22,415 nucleotides of DNA, taken from assembly GCA_016933095.1 (NCBI GenBank), contig JAFGBP010000004.1, forward strand, positions 1-22,415. Direction: 5' to 3'. Under the pieces are notes generated by a model. That model ran no database searches, had not been told where the DNA came from, and saw only the letters and a program-made list of their open reading frames with translations. The stretch's first letter is position 1. Each line of letters starts with the position of its first letter. The translations under genes were made by a program, and so were the position numbers. Source of the DNA: Candidatus Woesearchaeota archaeon (GTDB taxonomy: Archaea; Nanobdellota; Nanobdellia; Woesearchaeales; SM23-78). Of the stretch, positions 14,022 to 22,400 are shown one piece after another.

Positions 14022-14684
14022 TTATCTTCCTCTTGAATACTTATGCGTCTCTTCTGCCACTGCGTTTGCGATGGTCATTACCGTGTCATATGGCCTGATG
14101 AGGCTTCTGTCCATTTCCGGCGGAATCGTCTTCTCTCCTTTGTGAAGTCTCACGAGCGCGTCAGCCGCTCCTCCAGAGCCTTCCAGGCTGAGGATTGGCT
14201 TTCCGAAAATGAGTCCTTTCAGGGCTTCATCTAATGTTCCTCGGGCTCCGTTTATCACTACGATGAGGTCGGCTATCGCCCCGATGTATGACCTTCTCTC
14301 TTCCATGTTGGCGCCTGCTGGTTCTACATGCAGGGTTCCTCTGCTTGTCTTCTTGGCAAGATCAAGGTATTCCTGTGGAGGCTCAATTTTCTCTGGCAGG
14401 ACTACGAAGAAGCGGTCATCTACATTGTTTTCAGTGCAGTACTGCACGATGCCTTCGTAGGAGTCTCTTCCGGCTCCCAGGACTCCCCCTGTGAACAGGC
14501 TTCCCTGATTCCCTATCGCTTCCCTGAGATGGTATCCTAGCATGTAGTTGTCGTAATCGTCGTATCCTGGCAATGGGTCTGTGGCTCCGATTATCCCTAT
14601 GATCGGATGGCTGTGTCTCTGTATGATGCTCTCTAGAACTCTCAGTGGTGTGCTCTGGCCATTCTCTTGGGCGGCGCTTGTCAT
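14022..14684 (-). CDS. LOG/SLOG-family Rossmann protein, possible nucleotide phosphoribohydrolase
   Basis: From ATG 14684 the protein has 220 residues. It shows the SLOG Rossmann fold of the LOG/lysine-decarboxylase-like family: GIIGATDP near the N terminus, FTGGVLGAGRD as the glycine-rich loop, then NMEERRSYIG (aligning with the M-x-E-R-K motif that holds the catalytic Arg) and NGARGTLDEA (aligning with PGGxGTxxE, with the catalytic Glu kept). LOG proteins cleave nucleoside monophosphates to base plus ribose 5-phosphate; related proteins only bind nucleotides. The pairing with a PRTase in one operon fits base exchange or salvage. The start at 14684 is chosen over 14702 because the TATA box is 28 bases upstream of it. 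Confidence 0.75.
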   Translation of the reverse strand: MTSAAQENGQSTPLRVLESIIQRHSHPIIGIIGATDPLPGYDDYDNYMLGYHLREAIGNQGSLFTGGVLGAGRDSYEGIVQYCTENNVDDRFFVVLPEKIEPPQEYLDLAKKTSRGTLHVEPAGANMEERRSYIGAIADLIVVINGARGTLDEALKGLIFGKPILSLEGSGGAADALVRLHKGEKTIPPEMDRSLIRPYDTVMTIANAVAEETHKYSRGR

Positions 14685-14708
14685 TTGGTGTTTAGGTCGC
14701 ATTTGCTA

Positions 14709-14716
14709 TTTATAAA
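14709..14716 (-). promoter_or_regulatory. TATA box of the LOG-PRTase operon (leaderless)
   Basis: TTTATAAA (self-complementary) is centred about 28 bases before ATG 14684 on the minus strand, but only about 10 bases before the in-frame ATG at 14702, which therefore cannot be the start from this promoter. Confidence 0.6.
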
Positions 14717-14831
14717 TTTTTCTATTTGTAACTACTTCTAGGTGATGATTTTATTTGACTTGTTGATCCCTCCTTCTCAATAGGATTCGCAGGATAGCAA
14801 GCAGACAAAAGAAACAAACCCTTCAATTCCA

Positions 14832-15863
14832 TCAAATCAAGAGCACGATCAGATAACCCACGAAGCACCCCGCGCTAAGTATCGGCATGGCAGGGTAGAA
14901 CTTGTCCTTCTTGGCGACGATGAACAGCGTTGCAAGGGCAGCAGTAGCAGTTCCTACGATGATGAAGCTCTCCAGGAGCGCCAGCTGGATAGGCATCTTG
15001 TTCGCCAAGTGATACATGACGGTGCCGATGAAGAGCATCGGGAATGCGATGTCTCCGCCGCCAAGGATGGCAGTCCTTCTCTCACCGTCAACTGGCTGCT
15101 TGACGTCAGGGAACCTCCTCGGAAGCTTTTGCTTCATCCTCTGAACTGGAGACTTCAAGCTCTTAGACGCCGCAGCCGCCGCCTTCTTCAGGCTGGCCTT
15201 GAGCTCCTTTGCACCCTCGATTGCCTTAGCCTTGTAAGGGATGAGAAGGCCTGCGAACACCTTGCTCTTAGTCTGGAAGTTAGCCATCGAGACCATGTGC
15301 TTGCTCTGGAAGACCGCGATGAAGTCATAGACAGATATGAGGACGAGGATGAGCGACGCCCAGAATATGTTGCCGGGGATCCCCAGAACATCACTGTTCT
15401 GCATGCTATTCAGGAGCGGAACCAGGAAGACCGAGATTCCAGAGTACATGAGAATCTCTGAGAGGTTGTGCACGACGACGTTAGGCCTCGCGATCTTCCA
15501 CGTAGCCAATATGAACGCGATGAAGAAAGCAAACGCCCAAGGCATGACTGTCTTCAAGGCAAAATCAATCGCTATGAAGACGGCGAGGAAGAACCAGATC
15601 CTCCAAAGATTCACCCTCTTGAACCTGGCCAATAAGAGGACAAGACCAGTCCCAATGCCGACGCCAAGCGTGATGTAGACCAGGAATCCAAGCCCGCTCA
15701 TCTGAGGGATTTCTCCAACCTTAGACTCGTCAAACACCACGACCCTGTTGCCCTGCTCGTCAACCTGCTCCTTAAGGGCGCTGGAGAGCAGCAGCAAGCC
15801 GACAAGCTGAGCCACAACAAATATTGCTATGAGGAACAAGGTGACCTTGAAATCATGCTTCAT
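14832..15863 (-). CDS. Presenilin/signal-peptide-peptidase-type intramembrane aspartyl protease (A22, SPP_2-like)
   Basis: A 343-residue multi-pass membrane protein from ATG 15863, with about nine hydrophobic segments. The catalytic pair is present: Y179-D180 in LISVYDFIAVF and G268GGD271 in ILGGGDIAF, followed by the PAL-like motif KFYPAMPIL at 321-329. This matches archaeal presenilin/SPP homologues (PF06550 type), which cleave transmembrane segments such as spent signal peptides. Between the two Asp-bearing helices lies a long basic loop of about 75 residues, rich in Lys and Ala. A TATA box 27 bases upstream of 15863 and the absence of membrane character in residues encoded from 16055 to 15864 rule out the longer ORF. 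It is divergent from the SemiSWEET gene. Confidence 0.88.
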   Translation of the reverse strand: MKHDFKVTLFLIAIFVVAQLVGLLLLSSALKEQVDEQGNRVVVFDESKVGEIPQMSGLGFLVYITLGVGIGTGLVLLLARFKRVNLWRIWFFLAVFIAIDFALKTVMPWAFAFFIAFILATWKIARPNVVVHNLSEILMYSGISVFLVPLLNSMQNSDVLGIPGNIFWASLILVLISVYDFIAVFQSKHMVSMANFQTKSKVFAGLLIPYKAKAIEGAKELKASLKKAAAAASKSLKSPVQRMKQKLPRRFPDVKQPVDGERRTAILGGGDIAFPMLFIGTVMYHLANKMPIQLALLESFIIVGTATAALATLFIVAKKDKFYPAMPILSAGCFVGYLIVLLI

Positions 15864-15886
15864 AGACCTGAAAAGCCCAGAATGAG

Positions 15887-15893
15887 TATATAA
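15887..15893 (-). promoter_or_regulatory. TATA box of the presenilin-like gene (leaderless)
   Basis: Minus-strand TTATATA is centred 27 bases before ATG 15863; no ribosome-binding site is needed or seen. Confidence 0.65.
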
Positions 15894-15953
15894 TGTTTTT
15901 GAAAAAGGCACGTGATGCGACCTTTCTGGACGCAGCCAAGCCAATGGAAAAAC

Positions 15954-15960
15954 TATAAAT
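15954..15960 (+). promoter_or_regulatory. TATA box of the SemiSWEET gene (leaderless)
   Basis: TATAAAT is centred 28 bases before ATG 15985. The two divergent promoters in this 121-base gap have their boxes about 67 bases apart. Confidence 0.65.
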
Positions 15961-15984
15961 ACCACCCTTTCCAAATCCATATCC

Positions 15985-16371
15985 ATGCACCACCACGCGG
16001 TCGACCACCACAAGCACGTACGCGAGAGAGTCCACAGCCAGCCAGGATCAATCAAAGGCGTGCCGCTGGAAGGATTGCACGGCCCAGCAGAGCCCTACCC
16101 CCACCCGAACAAGTGGATGCGGCTCCTAGACGACACCTGCCTAGTCTTCTCAGTCATCATGCCAATGACGACGCTGCCACAGATAATAGAGATATACACG
16201 ACACACAACGTCGAAGGAATATCGCTCCTGATGTGGGTACTCTACACAGTCTGCATCATCCCATTCTTCATCTACGGGATCGCACACAAGACAAAGCCTC
16301 TAATAGTGCTGAACTCCCTATGGTTCGTCGCACAGATTACGATAATAGCAGGGATACTGATGTACGGATAA
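15985..16371 (+). CDS. SemiSWEET/PQ-loop transporter with a His-rich N-terminal extension
   Basis: A 128-residue protein. The last 85 residues form a three-helix PQ-loop/SemiSWEET unit: MPMTTLPQIIEIYTTHNVEG carries the PQ motif and the following loop, then SLLMWVLYTVCIIPFFIYG and a third helix ending at GILMYG. SemiSWEETs dimerise to move sugars across the membrane; the solute here is not readable. The first 40 residues are an unusual histidine-rich, Pro-containing extension (MHHHAVDHHKHVRERVHSQ) that could bind metal or act as a cytosolic tail. The start is fixed by the leaderless TATA box. It runs convergently against the giant surface-protein gene, 54 bases away. Confidence 0.82.
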   Translation: MHHHAVDHHKHVRERVHSQPGSIKGVPLEGLHGPAEPYPHPNKWMRLLDDTCLVFSVIMPMTTLPQIIEIYTTHNVEGISLLMWVLYTVCIIPFFIYGIAHKTKPLIVLNSLWFVAQITIIAGILMYG

Positions 16372-16387
16372 AGACAGACGAAAAGGA

Positions 16388-16402
16388 AGAAGAAAAAAAT
16401 AA
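16388..16402 (-). terminator. Probable terminator of the giant surface-protein gene
   Basis: On the minus strand a run of T residues (plus-strand agaaaaaaataaa) follows the TGA stop of the giant gene. Confidence 0.4.
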
Positions 16403-16425
16403 AGAATATCAAGAATTTCTGCTGC

Positions 16426-19400
16426 TCACTCTACGATCTTGAGGTCCTTGAAACCAAGCTTGTCCCTCTTGGACTTCTCAAACAGGTCCTTCTGCTTGGC
16501 AAGCTCCTCAGTCATGCCGACACCGATCTTGGACTTCAGCTTCGTCTTCTTGCCCTTATGATAGATCTCGAAAGTCACGTCTGTCGGCACCCAGTCGCTG
16601 CCGATGTCGGTGATCTGGAACTGGACTGCTTTCTCATCAGAGTTCACCTCGACATTCAAGCTGTCATAGTTTGACTCAAATCCTTCGGGTGGATCGATAG
16701 TCACAGTTACGTTCCAGTCACCCTCGCTTAAAAGGATGAAGGGATAAGGCTCGGCATCGCCGTCCCACACCACGTATTCAGGCTCTATAATGTAGAGCAA
16801 CGAACCAGTCTTCGTAGTGACCTTGCCGCCAGATCCCTTTCCATTAGGCTTAATCATTACAGTAAGCTTGGTCTGGGTCGTCTCGTCGCAGACTGTGTTG
16901 TCAACCTGACCCTCATATATAGTGCTGGTAGCGTTCTGGACATACTTCAATATCGTGACATAACTGCCCTCTCCCACATCCATAGAACACTCCCCATCCA
17001 CATCAGTGATGCAAGACTGGACTGGCATGCAATTATTCCAGATGTCCTCGTAATGCTGCCAGTTCGATCCGCCCATTGCTTCGACACAAGACCCTGCAGA
17101 CCTGTCGAATACCCGGACTTCAGAATCATTTATCAGGAACCAACCAGTCTCAGGGTAGCTCTCAGAACTCTTGACAACGTGCAAGGTAGCCTCCACGTTC
17201 AAGTAACCCTCATCTGCCTGTCCATCGCAGTCGTTATCCTTGCCATCTCCGCAGAGACCAACTTCTGAGCTTAGATAATCCGTAGCCCAAGTATAAGTCT
17301 CATTGAAAGCGTCGTAGCAGACGTAATTGCTGCCTGCACAGGATTGAAGCGCGTTGCACTCATTCAAAGCGTCGCAAGTCCAAGTGTCAGAGCAAGACGT
17401 CGTTCCAACAACAATGCAATCAGCTCCGACCCCGCAGGAATAATCATCTCCATCTTCCCAGATAGATTCTGTGCCGACGCCAATACATGCAACGTTCGAG
17501 CTGCAATCATAGCTGTTGCAGTCCTCAGGCACAAAGCTGCAAGCGCAGCTGCTCGCACCGCAGGAACCTCCTCTATAGCTAGTGTCGCCCTCACAGTAAG
17601 CCTGGCAGTCAGAGTCCTCGTCGCACTCAGCGCTGCAGGCAAGGCCTCCCACGCTGTCGTTCAGGTCAGGGTCGCAGCAAGAGCTATCCTCCAACTCGCA
17701 AGAGTACTCGGTGCAGGATCCAAGACCGTTGCAGAAGTCCTGTCCACTCTCAGGATAGAACAATCCGAAGTAAGGGTTCGTGCTGCTGCACTGGTCTGCC
17801 GGACAAGTTCTGAAGAGACCGCAACTGGTTCCGTAAGAGAAGTAAGGGTTCTCGCATACATCCAAGTCCTCGTTGCATACATTGTCAGTGCACTCATTGG
17901 AATCATCGCATGTGAGCGGCGTAGCATTCAGGCACCCACTTACACCACCGCAAGTCTCTGCACCGTTGCAGAAGACTCCATCCGAACATAGCCCTTCCGG
18001 ATTCTCGTCAATGATGCCATCACAGTTATCATCAACACCATTGCAGGTCTCAGAAGCATTCGGGTTCACGAGAGGATTCGAGTCGTCACAATCCACCAGC
18101 TGGAACTCGCAGTTGGTTATGTTCCCGACACCATACCCGTCTCCATCCTCGTCAGTACAAGGCACCATGAACACGATTGCCCTTGTGGCCTTATTGTTGG
18201 ACTTGACCTCTATGACTTCATCGTGCGAGTCTGCTTCGACCAGTATCACATGGGATCCTGGAAGGCCTGTCGAGTAGTCGAGCGCGACTGTCTCGGTTGA
18301 CCCAATAGGCAAAGCGCTTATCTCGAATTCTTCCAGCACGTCCTTGTACTCTGTGAAGTCCTCATACACTGTCACGTTGAACCTTCCGGCATCTGCCTGA
18401 CCAATGTTATGTATTGCCACCGAAATAGTAATGTTGTCGCCAGGTGCAGGGTTCTCATCCGAGAATGAGATGTCCTCAGACCTCACCTGCAAGTCTGGCA
18501 ATGGTTCTGTCAAATAGTGGATGTAGAACCCGTCAGTCCTTACATTGGAATAATACGGAGCCTCTGCTATGACATCATCTATGTCTGCGTAAACCTGGAT
18601 GTAATGTATCCCTGGAGTGACATTATCCCAGTGGATAGGTACGTCGAAGTATGAGTGACCCGCCAATCCGGATGCCGGGATGGATCCCATTATCTGGCCG
18701 TTGTCAGTGAACCGCACATTGAAGCTTCCAGCCTCAGCCGGACCCTGATTGTAGATCCTTGCCCTTATGATCAGGTTGTTTCCTTCCAAAGGCACACCAT
18801 CAATCCACGTTCCATACGCATGAAGATCGACTTCTTCAAGACCCCAGACTATGAACTCAGCAGTCCTCTCGTTATTATACTCAATGGACTCATTCACACT
18901 GTTCTCCTCGTCAGCATAAGCCCTTATTGTGAACTGTCCCCTCTCCAAACCATCCAACGGCAGGTAAAAGTCAGTGCTACCAGACGTTGCCAGTTGGCTT
19001 ATGAACACTCTTGCCAAGAGGACTTCGTCCTTGTACACTGACACGTTGAATCCGGAGGCATCAGCGTTCCCCCTGTTCCTCACGTTCACCTTCAGCGTGG
19101 CATTCTCTCCCTCAAGCAAGTACTGAGGATTGGTGCTTATGGCGTTCAGATAGAAAGTCAAGTCAGGCTGAGGCTCGGGAGGCAGAGGGGGATTGTTCAC
19201 AGTCACGCTGTCAGAATCCTCTCCATTAAGAGTGAAGTCAGTCACAGACACCTGTACGTCCTGAGGGCCAAGTTCTACCTCGTAAGCGACAGGCACGTAG
19301 ATTCCATAGTTCCCGTCAGCATTGGTATGCGTAGTCCACTCGCCGCCTGCGAAACTGACACGGACGTCCGCGCCTTTTACAGAAGTACCGCTTCCGAAAG

Positions 19401-22400
19401 TCGTGTTGTACACCGCAGAGCCGTGCACGTAGATCTTCTGGCCCAGTTCAACGCTTGAAGGACTGACTCCGCCATTCACGATGATGTTGCCCGCGTTGGT
19501 CACATCACCCACCAAGACGACCCTGATGATCTCGTTATTGTCAGGATCAAGCTCCTCGACTAAGTCATCCTCATCCACGACAGCCCTTATGAAATGCACC
19601 CCGTCCGCTTCAGATGCGAACTGCACGGTCAGCTGGACCGACTCTCCGCTGTCAAGCGAAGCCAAAGGCACAGTCGCTAAGAGCTCATCATTGTCATAAA
19701 ACCTGACGTCAGTCTCTCCGCTCGGAGAAGAGCCGATGTTCTGGATGGTGACCCTCACATCTATTGACTCGTTAGCCGCAGGATTCTCATCAGACACCCA
19801 GAGTCCGTTGACAAATGTGTAGTCTGATTTGTTCCAATAGTCATGATACACGTTTATCCACGTCGTGTTAACTCCAAGGTCAACTGGAGGTGCTAGCAAG
19901 TGGAGGTTCATTATGATGTTATTGTCCCCCTCGATCTGCACCTCTGATAATGCAAGCCCTCCAAGGTCGATGATGGAGTCGCTGGGAGGGATTTCTGTAT
20001 TGAAGAAGTTGTATTCCTTGATCTTTGTATAGTTTAGGATGGTCTCTCCTTCTTCTATAGGTTCGTAATCTGATCGAAGTTCCTGAGGTGTCACGCCCGG
20101 TATGGGTGCGATGTAAATAGGTTGCTTCCACTCATTATTCTCCACATTGTTAGACCACCAGTCACTCGTGAGGTTGGCCGGTATAATTTCCCATGTTCCT
20201 CCCATTATGATGCCGAAATCCGGCGTAAGATAGAGAGCTGCGTCAACGACGTTATCGTTGAACTGCAGATCGATGCTTGTAGAGTTTACGCCTCCGAAAT
20301 CAAAATATCCGACGGCATAATCTGAGTAATTGTATGTGTTGTTGGCTATGGTTCCAGTTATGTGCAAGTTGCTGTATTCTGGGCCGATCCACACATCTCC
20401 TATTTGGGTTGATAAAATAGGAATTCTCCTCTTTACTCCGGAATCTTCCAGGTACTCAAAGGAATTGTTAACTACAGTAATGTCCATTGCATCTGCGTAG
20501 ACCGTCACAGCGATACCTGACAGTCCTTGGTTGTCCTTTATCACAACAGGTTCTCCCTTGTATCCCACTCTTGTCGGAGGCCACGTGGACCAGTCATTGC
20601 TTCCAAGAGTCAGCTGCAGTATAGAACCTATCTTGGCCGTGCTTGTGTTCTGATATGTCTTGAAAGGATCTGAGAATACGTTTCCGACAATCTCAGTCAT
20701 TCCAAGCTGAATGGCGTTAACGCTATCTGGCCATGATTCACTCCACTTATCTTCTATCTCGATAACGGTGGCGTTGTTGTAATTGAACTTTCCGCCTGTA
20801 GCTCCACGGATAAATCCAAATTGGGAGCCTACTCGCATGTTCAGCTCGTTATTCTCAAATATGGCAATGGCATATGGAACTTCAATTGTTGTGCCTGTGT
20901 AGTTGTTGTTCCGAAAGTTATATTGACCTTTTAAATTTCCCCAGCTTGTGAATGCCAGATTATAATTATAACTATAAGGGCTTCCGATGTTCATGTTGAA
21001 GATATTATCTTGGATTGTGGCATTTACATTGTGCATCCTTAATGCCACGCCATCACCATCGAAATATCCGCCTTTTACAATTACGTTTTCAGAAGTAATC
21101 TGAGTTGATCCGCCATGATTAATATTGAAATATGTGATGATATTTCCCCATCCTAGCGTTTTGTTTTCCCAAGCAATTGACGTGAAATTTACTAGATTCA
21201 ATCCGTCAAAAAGGTACTTCGGTGGAAGAGAAGATTCTTCATATAATTGGAGGTAATTGAAGAAAGTTGTTCCTACAGAAGCATTCACTTCTATATTCTG
21301 GAAAGTGACGTTATGCATAGCGACATATTCTATGGTGTGGTCTATATGCTGCCCGCCTGCACCATCGGCCGGCACTTCGTCCATGTCATAACCATCGAAC
21401 AGTACGTTTGTGAAGTTGACGCTATTGGCGTTGTAGAAGTTAAGCCTGCCGTGTCCGGTCAATGTTGAACCGCTGACCAAGATATTGCTTCCAGCCGTAT
21501 TCTCCAAGGTGCAATCATCCAGATTTCCATTAGATATGGCAGAATCGCCAGAGAATGTGAGTTTATACCCCTGGCAGTCTAGCACTGCGTCAGTTGCCAG
21601 GTACTGGTCGTTGTATATTGTGCAGTCCTCACCAAGCAAATAAGTGCCAGTCTCGAGGTAACTGTCGAAGATATCGCAGCCCGCAGATGGAGCCTCATAA
21701 GACTCTCCAAAGGGATTTTGTGTCTGTAGCTGGTCAATCTCTTCTTGGGTGAGCATCCTGTTCCAGATGCCTATTTCGTCGAACTGCTGCCATTCAGGGA
21801 TTCCGAAGTTGAATCCGTCTCCTGGCTCGTTTCCTACTAGCGACAGCACTGAAGGGTTTCCGACCGTTGAGAGGTTTATTCCGGCTGTTTCGTTCATGAC
21901 CTGCACTCCGTCAACGTACGCTGTGAAATGGCCGTTACCTGGCTCTTCACAGAGTATATAATTGTGAAGCTCTTCATTCTCGAAGCTGAAAGGACTCGTT
22001 ACGTAAGAGGTGCCGAACTGCTCGTCATTATCCATTAGCCGATAGCCTCCTGTTCCGTAGATCTGCCCTGACATCATATAAGATGCCCTGTAGCCAGGGT
22101 CATAGCTTGGTCCTGGGCCTTCAAGGGTGTAATGCCAGAATCCTTCCCCTCCATCCTGGTTTATCCGGCCCCAGAAGCTGAGGCAGACGTCATCAGATCC
22201 TTCAAGTTCGAGCATGCTGGTGGTTGTCGAGAACGAGTCGGGGTTTACGCCTGTTCCGCCGGTGCCTCTGACGAGGTAGCAACCGCCATCCTTGCATCCT
22301 AATTCATCGTATATGGGGTTTCCATACTTGTTAAGAGAGTATCTTCCAAGGCTTCCTGTCAGGTTTCCGCTCTCCTCATCCATAGACCAATACTCTACGA

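Noticed and set aside
15912..16442. 176-residue plus-strand ORF overlapping the SemiSWEET gene
   Set aside because: It begins upstream of the promoter, is Arg/Pro/His-rich out-of-frame sequence, and the alternative frame has the PQ-loop transporter.
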